Assembly: GCA_036741235.1 (NCBI GenBank)
Contig: DAINSQ010000023.1
Location: 1-38,739 of the forward strand
DNA: 38,739 nt
Source of the DNA: JABWBR01 sp036741235
Lineage (GTDB): Bacteria; Bacteroidota; Bacteroidia; Chitinophagales; Saprospiraceae
Direction: 5' to 3'
Made by a program: the position numbers and the translations under genes. The notes under the pieces are model-generated. The model worked only from the letters and a program-made list of their open reading frames with translations, did not search any database and had not been told where the DNA came from. Positions 31,559-38,739 of this stretch are shown here, one piece after another (the stretch's first letter is position 1; each line of letters opens with the position of its first letter).

Positions 31559-32038
31559 ATGAAACCCACAATTAATCTCATCTGCCTACTGGCGCTGGTT
31601 TCGCTTTTTTTCTCCGCTTGCAAAAAAGAAGATTACAAACCTATGCTAGTGGATATACTGGGCGAATACGTGGGCCCTTCTGTCCATGTCGAACACCAAA
31701 GCATTTACCACTGGGATTCAATTCAAGGTTTGCACAACGAGTGGGTAGTGAATACCGTAAACGTCAATGCCGACACGGTAGTCGTTTACCAGATCGACGA
31801 AAACCACGTACAGTTTAGCCTGAAAAGCCAGGGTAGGGATATTTGGTGGGACTCCTTTGTATTCGAGCCTTCAGAAAGCGGGAAATACGAATTTAAAGCC
31901 ATTGATTCCAATTATTATACTTCCCGTAGTGCTACTGTCTATATCGATGTCTCTAAAGGATATTTGAAGCTTAACATGGGCCGAAGCGGATTATACGATC
32001 CCGGCGAGTATACCAAATTTGAAGGGTGGAAACAATAA
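31559..32038 (+). CDS. Putative lipoprotein, tandem paralogue 2
   Basis: 159 residues from the ATG at 31559 (MKPTINLICLLAL), with a type II signal peptide and lipobox FSAC, then KKEDYKP. The mature part starts with ILGEYVG and ends with FEGWKQ, as in the upstream paralogue. A run VNTVNVNADTVVVYQIDENHV suggests beta strands. The frame also opens upstream, but that adds residues before the signal peptide. The gene ends at a strong terminator shared with the nqr operon. Base composition is closer to the window average than that of paralogue 1. Function unknown. Confidence 0.75.
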   Translation: MKPTINLICLLALVSLFFSACKKEDYKPMLVDILGEYVGPSVHVEHQSIYHWDSIQGLHNEWVVNTVNVNADTVVVYQIDENHVQFSLKSQGRDIWWDSFVFEPSESGKYEFKAIDSNYYTSRSATVYIDVSKGYLKLNMGRSGLYDPGEYTKFEGWKQ

Positions 32039-32043
32039 AAGGG

Positions 32044-32074
32044 AAAGGCCCCTGCCGCAAGTGCAGGGGCCTTT
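32044..32074. terminator. Bidirectional intrinsic terminator between lipoprotein and nqrF
   Basis: AAAGGCCCCTGC and GCAGGGGCCTTT form a perfect 12-bp stem with a 7-base loop and TCTCTTTC after it. It ends the lipoprotein transcript and, from the other side (AAA tract read as TTT), the nqr operon. Confidence 0.92.
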
Positions 32075-32101
32075 CTCTTTCATCAATATAGTAGCGGCTA
32101 T

Positions 32102-33391
32102 TTAGCTGCCAAAATCATCAAACGCAATATTACCCGGAGGCACGCCCAGGTCGTCGAGCATCTTCATGACGGCCGAGAGCATGAGCGGCGGACCGCAGAG
32201 GTAGTATTCCACCTCTTCGGGCTCTGGGTGGTTTTTCAGATAGTTTTCGAGTACTACCTGGTGGATAAAGCCCACGGGGCCCGTCCAGTTGTCTTCGGGA
32301 AGCGGCTCCGACAAAGCGATGTGGTACGAGAAGTTGTCGAATTCCTTTTCGATATTGGTGAAGTCTTCCGTGTAGAACAACTCGCGCGCCGAGCGGCCGC
32401 CGTACCAATACGATACCTTGCGGTCGCGCGTTTTGAGCGTGTGGAACAGGTGGAAGATATGCGAACGAAGCGGAGCCATACCGGCGCCGCCGCCGATGTA
32501 AATCATCTCCTTCTTCGTGGGTTTGATGAAGAATTCGCCGTAGGGGCCCGAAATCGTCACCTTGTCGCCCGGCTTGCGGGTAAACACATACGAAGAACAG
32601 ATACCCGGATTTACCCCCATCCAGTTGTTGGTTTTGCGATCCCAGGGCGGCGTGGCGATACGGATGTTGAGCATCACGATATTGCCTTCCGCCGGGTGGT
32701 TGGCCATCGAGTAGGCGCGGAATTCCGGCTCGGGGTTGACCATTTTAAGGTTCCAGAGGTTGAACTTGTCCCACTCAGGCCTGAACTCGTCGGGTTTCTT
32801 GCCCATACGCGGGTGAGCCGTAATATCGATATCTTTGAAATCGCAGGTAATGCGGGGCACATCGATTTGCACATAGCCGCCCGATTCGAATTCGAGGTGT
32901 TCGCCTTCGGGCAGTTTCACCACAAATTCTTTGATGAAGGTAGCCACGTTGTAGTTAGACACCACTTCGCATTCCCACTTTTTGATACCGAAGATTTCTT
33001 CGGGTACGCGGATGTGCATATCCTGGCGCACTTTCACCTGGCAGGCCAGGCGTTTGTGTTCGGCCACTTCCTTGCGCGTAAGGTGGTTGAGCTCGGTGGG
33101 CAGCACATCGCCGCCGCCGGCGTCAACATGACATTCGCACATGGCGCAAGTGCCGCCGCCGCCGCAGGCAGAGGGCAGAAATATATTTTTGTCGGAAAGT
33201 GCCACCAACAATGAAGAACCGGGCTTGACCAACAGCGGGTTAGCCTCATCGCCGTTGATAACGATTTTTACGTCGCCTTGCGGTACCAGCTTCCTTTTTG
33301 CGTAAATCAGCAGAAAAGCAAGCAGCGATATTACCGCGCTAAATACCCCTATTGAAAGGAGAATATTGCCGACCATTGACATTAATAGCAT
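32102..33391 (-). CDS. nqrF: Na+-translocating NADH:quinone reductase subunit F
   Basis: 429 residues from the ATG read at 33391 (MLLMSMVG); an in-frame GTG at 33403 is an alternative. This subunit takes electrons from NADH. An N-terminal helix anchors it. The 2Fe-2S domain has CGGGGTCAMCEC and a later Cys in RLACQVKV. The FAD site shows RAYSMAN, and the NADH site GGGAGMAPLRSH; the C-terminus ends FDDFGS. Length is slightly above the common 407 residues because of an insertion near ITAHPRMGKKPDEF, before the RAYS motif. It is the last gene of the operon. Confidence 0.96.
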   Translation of the reverse strand: MLLMSMVGNILLSIGVFSAVISLLAFLLIYAKRKLVPQGDVKIVINGDEANPLLVKPGSSLLVALSDKNIFLPSACGGGGTCAMCECHVDAGGGDVLPTELNHLTRKEVAEHKRLACQVKVRQDMHIRVPEEIFGIKKWECEVVSNYNVATFIKEFVVKLPEGEHLEFESGGYVQIDVPRITCDFKDIDITAHPRMGKKPDEFRPEWDKFNLWNLKMVNPEPEFRAYSMANHPAEGNIVMLNIRIATPPWDRKTNNWMGVNPGICSSYVFTRKPGDKVTISGPYGEFFIKPTKKEMIYIGGGAGMAPLRSHIFHLFHTLKTRDRKVSYWYGGRSARELFYTEDFTNIEKEFDNFSYHIALSEPLPEDNWTGPVGFIHQVVLENYLKNHPEPEEVEYYLCGPPLMLSAVMKMLDDLGVPPGNIAFDDFGS

Positions 33392-33421
33392 ATCGCAGAT
33401 CACTTGTAGTGAAGTAATTTA

Positions 33422-34036
33422 TTATTTCTTCAACCCCATGTACAACGCGGGGTCAATACCCATCAGGCTCATAAAGGCAATGCCCATCAGGCCCGTGAGG
33501 ATGAAGGCCATACCCAGGCCGCGCAAAGCCGGCGGCACATTGGAATAAGCCATTTTTTCGCGAATAGCGGCCATAACAACGATAGCCAGGGCCCAGCCGA
33601 AACCGCTGCCAAAACCAAATGAAAGCGAGTTGGTGAAATTATACTCGCGGGAAATCATAAACAGCGAACCGCCCAAAATGGCGCAGTTTACCGTAATCAG
33701 CGGCAAAAAGATCCCCAACGCATTATAAAGCGAAGGCGAGAAGCGCTCCACAATCATCTCTACCAACTGCACCATAGCGGCAATGGTAGCGATAAACAGG
33801 ATAAAGCGCAAGAAAGTCAGGTCAATACCAAAAAGGCCGCGATCCAAGAGCAAATATTCATTGATCAGCCAGTTGACAGGGATGGTAATCGCCTGTACGA
33901 AAATTACCGCAGCGCCCAAACCCACCGCCGTTTTTACGGTTTTGGATACCGCCAGAAACGAACACATGCCCAGAAAATAAGAGAGCACCATGTTCTCGAT
34001 GAAGGCCGACTTTATGAAGATGTTTAATGCTTCCAT
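33422..34036 (-). CDS. nqrE: Na+-translocating NADH:quinone reductase subunit E
   Basis: 204-residue membrane subunit with six helices, closely following the NqrE pattern: MEALNIFIKSAFIENMVLSYFLGMCSFLAVSK at the start and a later NCAILGGSLFM segment containing one of the conserved Cys. NqrD and NqrE form the inverted pair that holds an intramembrane iron centre and the Na+ path. The 21-base gap to nqrD fits one transcript. Confidence 0.96.
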   Translation of the reverse strand: MEALNIFIKSAFIENMVLSYFLGMCSFLAVSKTVKTAVGLGAAVIFVQAITIPVNWLINEYLLLDRGLFGIDLTFLRFILFIATIAAMVQLVEMIVERFSPSLYNALGIFLPLITVNCAILGGSLFMISREYNFTNSLSFGFGSGFGWALAIVVMAAIREKMAYSNVPPALRGLGMAFILTGLMGIAFMSLMGIDPALYMGLKK

Positions 34037-34057
34037 GATTGTTTCGTTAAAACGAGA

Positions 34058-34777
34058 TTAGGAAATGTCCACCAACTTCTTATTATAAGCGCGTTGTATC
34101 CAGATCAGGACGCCAACCAGCAAAAGGGCCGAAGTAGGCAGTACCATCAGGTTGTTGTTGGCATACCAGCCAAACCAGCTGCCTTCGGCTGCCGTATTGA
34201 TCATGTATGCGCTATTGGGACCGATGATTTTCATTTCAATAGGACTGCCGGCAAACAAGCTGCCTTTGCCCGTTATTTCTCTGATCACTGATACCAGAAT
34301 CAATACCGCACCGTACCCCAGACCATTGCCTATGCCATCGAGAAAAGATCGCCAGGGTTTGTTGGCCATAGCAAAAGCCTCCAGGCGCCCCATTACGATA
34401 CAGTTGGTGATGATTAGTCCGATAAATACGGAGAGCTGTTTCCAAATAGCGTAATTAAACGCCTTGAGAATGAGCTCAACAATAGTTACCAGCAAGGCAA
34501 TGATCACCAATTGGGCAATCATGCGCACTTCTTTGGGTATGTACTGCCGAATGGATGATGTAGCCAAATTGGAAAATGCCGTAACGAAGGTTACTGCAAT
34601 AGCCATGACCACCGACGGGTATACCTGGGTGGTTACTGCCAGCGCCGAACAAATACCCAACACCTGAACCGTGATCGGGTTGTTGTCGTTGAGCGGATCG
34701 GTGAGCAGTTTGCGCTCTTTTTTGCCGAACCAGGGCTCTTTTTCCGCCGGAGCGCTTATTACCGTATTTTCAGCCAT
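34058..34777 (-). CDS. nqrD: Na+-translocating NADH:quinone reductase subunit D
   Basis: 239-residue membrane subunit of the NQR complex. A short cytoplasmic start (KEPWFGKKERKLLTDPLND) precedes six helices, with conserved GICSALAVT and LIITNCIVMGRLEAFAM, each carrying one of the Cys residues that bind iron together with NqrE. The C-terminal tail NLMVLPTSALLLVGVLIW fits the family. It is followed by nqrE. Confidence 0.96.
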   Translation of the reverse strand: MAENTVISAPAEKEPWFGKKERKLLTDPLNDNNPITVQVLGICSALAVTTQVYPSVVMAIAVTFVTAFSNLATSSIRQYIPKEVRMIAQLVIIALLVTIVELILKAFNYAIWKQLSVFIGLIITNCIVMGRLEAFAMANKPWRSFLDGIGNGLGYGAVLILVSVIREITGKGSLFAGSPIEMKIIGPNSAYMINTAAEGSWFGWYANNNLMVLPTSALLLVGVLIWIQRAYNKKLVDIS

Positions 34778-34843
34778 AATCTACTTTTTTATCAAGTTAT
34801 ACGGATGCCCGCTATGGGTAGCCGATTGATATGGATGTTCTGC

Positions 34844-35569
34844 TTAGCTCTTTTTTAACTTGTCAAGATAGGGTTTGTAATACTTCAGGCCCCTATCGAT
34901 CATTTCGGTTACCCCGTTGCTGGTGATGGTAGAACCTGTGATGGCATCCACATCGTGCATAGGGTCGCGAGCGCCGCCTTTGCGCACAACGATGGAGACA
35001 AATTCCCCTTTTTCGTTGTTGATTTTTTTATTGATGAATGAGGCGGGGAAAGCGGGGTTGTCTTTGATTTCTGCCCCCAGACCAGGAGTCTCCCCCTTGT
35101 GGTCAAAACTGGCGCCGGCAACCGTGTTCAAATCAGACTCCAGAGCAATATTGCCCCAAATCTCGTCCCACAGGCCGTTGCCCCGAACAGACAGGATGTA
35201 GTACTTCTTGCTGTCGTCAGGATTATTATAAATAAATACAGGTAGCAGACGTTCAGCTTCGGGTTTCTTCTTTTCCTGGGCGAGATTTACTTTCTCAGCC
35301 TGCATCCCGTCCACAATTTCGCCTTTCATGTTAACAACAACCTGCTCGACTTGTTTTTCAAAAATGTCGAGAACCTGCTGATCACTGAGTTCGTCGAATT
35401 TGTCGCCGCCCAATTGCGAGCGAACTGCTGCCAGGATAGCGCGTTTGTTGAATACAGCCTCGCTTCGCGTAGCGTATGGCTCAGTCCAATAAAACATGCC
35501 GGCCAGTATCAAGGCAGTGATAACTGTCATGATCAGCGTAAACCGGAGAATATAGCCAGAAGATCCCAC
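34844..35569 (-). CDS. nqrC: Na+-translocating NADH:quinone reductase subunit C
   Basis: 241 residues. One N-terminal helix (about 7-27), then a periplasmic FMN-binding domain. The covalent FMN site is T214 in DAITGSTITSNGV, the SGAT-type motif of NqrC. The frame opens with GTG at 35569 (MGSSGYILRF), just after an in-frame stop; the next in-frame ATG would remove part of the helix, so I keep GTG. Gaps of 27 bases to nqrB and 66 bases to nqrD fit one operon. Confidence 0.94.
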   Translation of the reverse strand: MGSSGYILRFTLIMTVITALILAGMFYWTEPYATRSEAVFNKRAILAAVRSQLGGDKFDELSDQQVLDIFEKQVEQVVVNMKGEIVDGMQAEKVNLAQEKKKPEAERLLPVFIYNNPDDSKKYYILSVRGNGLWDEIWGNIALESDLNTVAGASFDHKGETPGLGAEIKDNPAFPASFINKKINNEKGEFVSIVVRKGGARDPMHDVDAITGSTITSNGVTEMIDRGLKYYKPYLDKLKKS

Positions 35570-35596
35570 GCTTGTCAGTTTTTATTTATTAAACAA

Positions 35597-36871
35597 TTAT
35601 TGCGCAGCCGCTTTTGCCCTGCGCGCCCTGCGCTTCATGTTGGCTTCTACCACATAGTGGTCGATGAGCGGCGCAAATACGTTCATCAATAATATGGCCA
35701 GCATCCAGCCTTCAGGGTAGGCGGGGTTCATCACACGGATGATCAAACCGAATACGCCGATGAAAAATCCGTATATCCACTTGCCCATGTTGGTGGAAGC
35801 AGCAGTAACCGGATCGGTTGCCATAAAGGCAATGGCAAATAAAAAGCTGCCCATGTAGAAGTGGTAATACCAGGGTACGTTCATGAAGGGGGTCATGCCC
35901 CAGGCGTTAAACAACAAACCTGTGAATGCCACGCCGAAAACACCCGCCAACATGACGCGCCAACTGGCAATGCCGGTGCCTATCAGGAATAAAGCGCCCA
36001 GGATGATGAGCGGCTTGCTGGTTTCACCTATCGAACCGGGTATTAATCCCCACCACATATCGCCTGCGCTGTATGTGGCAACAATTTTCTCCCATCCGCC
36101 CTGATACCCCAATGCCATTGGCGTAGCGCCGGTGTAGGCGTCAGTTACCGGGGTTCCGCCCGCGCCAAACGTACTCCAGCCCCAGGATTTAAAGATGCCG
36201 TCAAAGAAGTGGTAGATACCGCCGTATTCCGTCGTTTGGTATACGCCGTTGACTTTCTCCAAGCCGGAAACCCATACTTCATCGCCAGCTATATATGTAG
36301 GATAGGCAAAAAACACGAATACCCGCGCCAATAATGCGATGTTGACGATGTTCATACCCGTGCCTCCGAAAGCCTCTTTGCCGATAATGACGGCAAAAGC
36401 TACCGAGAGCGCCAATATCCACATGGGAATATCGGGCGGCATCAACAACGGGATCAAGGCGCCGGTGACCAGGAAACCCTCTTCTACACCGTGCCCCCTG
36501 CGGGATGCATAGTAAAATTCAATGCCCAAACCTACTACGTGCGTAACGATGAAGATGGGCAGGATTTTGATCAAACCATACACCAATTTGAGGTGCAAGC
36601 CCTCGAGCAACCCCGGATATTGGCCAATGGCGCTGAAGTGCTGGTGGCCGATGTTGAAGGTGCCAAACAGATAGCACAATTGAAGGGCCAACACCACATA
36701 AACCATCGTTCGCTTCAGATCTATGCCGTCGCGAATGTGAACGCCGCCGGTTGTGACGATTTTGGGTGTGAACGCAAACGTGAAGAACGCATCGTATGCC
36801 GTATGCAGCAATGGCGACTTCTTCTTGTCGGGTTCTATTCTTTCAAAAAAATGAAGTAACGCTTTTTTCAT
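35597..36871 (-). CDS. nqrB: Na+-translocating NADH:quinone reductase subunit B
   Basis: 424-residue membrane subunit with about ten helices, holding riboflavin and a covalent FMN. The FMN site is T250 in DAYTGATPMALG. Other NqrB blocks are GGVHIRDGIDLKRTM near the start, PPDIPMW and KEAFGGTGMNIVNIALLARVF. The C-terminus ends in a basic RRARRAKAAAQ tail. It is the main Na+-pathway and quinone-site subunit. A gap of 36 bases separates it from nqrA. Confidence 0.96.
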   Translation of the reverse strand: MKKALLHFFERIEPDKKKSPLLHTAYDAFFTFAFTPKIVTTGGVHIRDGIDLKRTMVYVVLALQLCYLFGTFNIGHQHFSAIGQYPGLLEGLHLKLVYGLIKILPIFIVTHVVGLGIEFYYASRRGHGVEEGFLVTGALIPLLMPPDIPMWILALSVAFAVIIGKEAFGGTGMNIVNIALLARVFVFFAYPTYIAGDEVWVSGLEKVNGVYQTTEYGGIYHFFDGIFKSWGWSTFGAGGTPVTDAYTGATPMALGYQGGWEKIVATYSAGDMWWGLIPGSIGETSKPLIILGALFLIGTGIASWRVMLAGVFGVAFTGLLFNAWGMTPFMNVPWYYHFYMGSFLFAIAFMATDPVTAASTNMGKWIYGFFIGVFGLIIRVMNPAYPEGWMLAILLMNVFAPLIDHYVVEANMKRRARRAKAAAQ

Positions 36872-36907
36872 GATCGTAATATAGCGGTTACTGGATGTGT
36901 GTATGAA

Positions 36908-38557
36908 TTAGCTCTGCTCGCGCATCATGTCCAACCCCTGGCGCAAAATATGCTGCAAAGGCTGCTTGGAGGTACACGCAAATTCGCAGAGTGCAATATC
37001 TTCTTCACTTAATTCGAGGATGCCCAGGCCTTCCATTTTTTCAAAATTGCCGGCCAGGATGGCTTTCATCAGGTGCTGCGGGTAAATGTCCATCGGCAGT
37101 ACTTCCTCGTATTGACCGGTGACTACAAAAGCCCGCTTTTCGCCGTGCGTATTGCTGTCAGCCTTGAATTTGGCGCCAGGTATCAGGAAATTGGGATAAG
37201 TTCTGGACAAAGACGGGCGCAGCGAACCCGGGATAAGCCAGCCGAACAGCTCATAGTAGTCGCCTTCTTCGATTACGGTGACCTGGTCGTCCCAGTAATT
37301 CAAAAATCCGTTTTCTGCTTTGTGTTCGCCCGTAAGCACATCGCCGGAGATAATCCGTACGTGTTTACCTTTGAGATTGCCCTTTACCAGGTCGCTGATG
37401 CTGGCGCCCAGGTATGTTTTTACGTATTGTGGGGTCTCCAGTTCGGCGCCGGTGAGCGCTATTACGCGGGCGGAGTCAAAACGACCTTCTGTAAATAAAG
37501 TGCCGAGGGTAATTACTTCCTGTACTCCCATCGCCCACACGCTGTCGCCACTGTTAATGGGCTTGATGTGGTGGATTTGAACACCAACATTGCCGGCGGG
37601 GTGTTTGCCGCGGAACCAATATTTCTCAACACCGGTGGCTTGGGTAAATACCGCCGATGGCGGATTGTCGCCCCGGGCATCGAGGCCCAGGAAGACTTTG
37701 CCTGATGTGAGATGCCCTAATACGTCAAGCCCTTTCTGGAAAGCAGCGCCTTTGCCTTCTACTACAAAATTGAGATCGGGCGCCAGCGGCGCAGTATCAA
37801 AAGTGCTGATGAAAATATCGCGAGGAACTTCGGTCGGATCAGGTATTATATCAAATGGGCGACGGCGTATCATGGGCCACACGCCGCTGTCGAGCAGAAA
37901 ACGCACCAGTTCTTCCCGCGTGCACTTGCCCAGGTCGGGCGCTTTGAACTCGCGGTACTGCATATCCATATCCGCCAATATCACAACTTCCTTGATAGCG
38001 CGTTTTTCGCCGCGATTGATGGCGATCACCTCGCCGCTAACCGGAGCGCAATACTTGATATCAGGTTGGGATTTGTCGTGGAAAAGCGGATCGCCGGCTT
38101 TTACAATGGCGCCAACTTCTACCTCCATTTTCGGGATAGGCGAGTTGCCGCGGAAGTTGGCCGGTAATACGGCATAGGTACTAGCCTTGACTTTTGTGTT
38201 GATCTGCGGAGCAGCTTCGCCTTCGAGATTGATATCAAAGCCCTTGTGCAGCGTGAAAAGCGGCTCGCCGCCGACATAACCCGGCTGCTTGGCATTGAAC
38301 AATTCGCGCATTTGCGGGAAAAGTGAAAAATTGGCGCCGGATTTATCAGCGCCCAGCCGCTTGGCTTCAATAGCCATCAGATTTTCAGAAACCTGAACGA
38401 TTATGTATATTACTATCAACAGCGCCAGGGCCGCCAGTCCATATACAAACCAATTGGAATCGCTCTTTGTCGCCGCCGGCGCTTCCGTTTGGGCTTCGGC
38501 AACCTGCGCAAGCATGATTAATGCCGGTAAAATCAACTTGTGTATCCCGCTTTTCAT
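36908..38557 (-). CDS. nqrA: Na+-translocating NADH:quinone reductase subunit A with N-terminal membrane extension
   Basis: 549 residues from the ATG read at 38557. NqrA lies on the cytoplasmic side of the complex and is usually about 450 residues with no membrane helix. The normal start corresponds to about residue 101 here (FTLHKGFDINLEGEA); from there blocks such as VEVGAIVKAGDPLFHDKS and IKYCAPVSGEV fit the family. The first 100 residues are extra: a signal-peptide-like MKSGIHKLILPALIMLAQVA ending near AEA-Q, an Ala/Thr/Ser linker, a helix at about 37-55 and a charged segment. This would tether NqrA to the membrane with its body inside. A -7 box at 38600-38607 fits this start and rules against the longer frame from 38620. 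Confidence 0.93.
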   Translation of the reverse strand: MKSGIHKLILPALIMLAQVAEAQTEAPAATKSDSNWFVYGLAALALLIVIYIIVQVSENLMAIEAKRLGADKSGANFSLFPQMRELFNAKQPGYVGGEPLFTLHKGFDINLEGEAAPQINTKVKASTYAVLPANFRGNSPIPKMEVEVGAIVKAGDPLFHDKSQPDIKYCAPVSGEVIAINRGEKRAIKEVVILADMDMQYREFKAPDLGKCTREELVRFLLDSGVWPMIRRRPFDIIPDPTEVPRDIFISTFDTAPLAPDLNFVVEGKGAAFQKGLDVLGHLTSGKVFLGLDARGDNPPSAVFTQATGVEKYWFRGKHPAGNVGVQIHHIKPINSGDSVWAMGVQEVITLGTLFTEGRFDSARVIALTGAELETPQYVKTYLGASISDLVKGNLKGKHVRIISGDVLTGEHKAENGFLNYWDDQVTVIEEGDYYELFGWLIPGSLRPSLSRTYPNFLIPGAKFKADSNTHGEKRAFVVTGQYEEVLPMDIYPQHLMKAILAGNFEKMEGLGILELSEEDIALCEFACTSKQPLQHILRQGLDMMREQS

Positions 38558-38599
38558 CGTTTTGTCTTCAATTGTGTGAGCCGGATTAAAAAAACTTGG

Positions 38600-38607
38600 C
38601 AAATATA
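38600..38607 (-). promoter_or_regulatory. -7 box of the nqr operon (TATATTTG)
   Basis: Read on the minus strand, TATATTTG followed by C, 42 bases before the nqrA ATG. It is the only candidate promoter for the operon. Confidence 0.5.
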
Positions 38608-38683
38608 GAAACGTTTCCAATTATTAAGCATTTACCCCTTTCCCTTGTTGCAGTTCAATGGCTATTTAGATTTATTCTAAATT

Positions 38684-38739
38684 ATTGTAGGTTGTAGGTT
38701 GTAGGTTGTAGGTTGTAGGTTGTAGGTTGTAGGTTGTAG
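38684..38739. repeat. Perfect GTTGTAG heptamer array at window end
   Basis: One ATTGTAG followed by seven perfect GTTGTAG copies running off the end of the window. It is the same unit as at the left end. Every plus-strand frame meets TAG, while the complement (CTACAAC) is open in all frames. Confidence 0.95.

Noticed and set aside
32228..33214. 328-residue plus-strand frame
   Set aside because: Antisense shadow of nqrF.
38558..38620. Longer nqrA start at 38620
   Set aside because: The added residues look random and the only promoter-like box lies inside them.

Overview
The window looks like part of a draft chromosome from a member of the Bacteroidota, most likely near Saprospiria/Chitinophagia. 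The evidence is the gene families (DUF4199, SulP with carbonic anhydrase, futalosine-type MqnC, a six-gene Na+-NQR operon), the repeated -7 promoter box TAnnTTTG a short way upstream of starts, weak or absent Shine-Dalgarno sequences, and roughly 50 % GC. It carries one 10-base N gap, and both ends lie in the same heptamer repeat (GTTGTAG), so the ends are probably assembly breaks. I saw no rRNA, tRNA, CRISPR array, insertion sequence or prophage.

Layout. 1-5 kb: a repeat array, an AraC regulator, a small lipoprotein, an LpxH-like phosphoesterase overlapping pnuC tail to tail, a DoxX-like membrane protein and xerD. 5-15 kb: mqnC and recG diverge from a shared promoter region, then a 1082-residue secreted Asp-box propeller protein, an EamA transporter, prfA with a long leader, and hemB overlapping prfA tail to tail. 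15-20 kb: a large membrane protein of GT-C-like appearance with a C-rich repeat inside its reading frame, then a two-gene unit of a HExxH/VWA protein and a MoxR-type AAA+ ATPase. 20-24 kb: a dihydroorotase homologue lacking the metal-binding and catalytic residues, two DUF4199-type membrane proteins, a polyprenyl-phosphate-type GT2, and a 22-codon membrane peptide with its own terminator. 24-31 kb: lysS-rhomboid operon, site-2 protease with CBS domains, MFS transporter, SulP transporter with a lipoprotein beta-carbonic anhydrase. 31-38.7 kb: two tandem paralogous lipoproteins, a bidirectional terminator, and the complete nqrABCDEF operon on the minus strand.

How genes fit together. The NQR operon oxidises NADH, reduces quinone and exports Na+; mqnC makes the menaquinone such an enzyme would use in this group. 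SulP plus an exported carbonic anhydrase suggests bicarbonate or sulfate handling at the envelope. LpxH-like, DUF4199, GT2 and rhomboid genes point to envelope work. Most of the rest is housekeeping (recG, xerD, prfA, hemB, lysS).

Most worth a second look: (1) the prfA leader, where an 11-codon ORF ends in UAG followed by C, a codon read only by the RF1 that prfA encodes, and is followed 14 nt later by a perfect hairpin; (2) an NqrA with about 100 extra N-terminal residues forming a signal peptide and a membrane helix; (3) the dead dihydroorotase in an envelope-type cluster; (4) the HExxH-VWA/MoxR pair; (5) a C7-T-C7 tract inside a coding sequence; (6) several families of short intergenic repeats.
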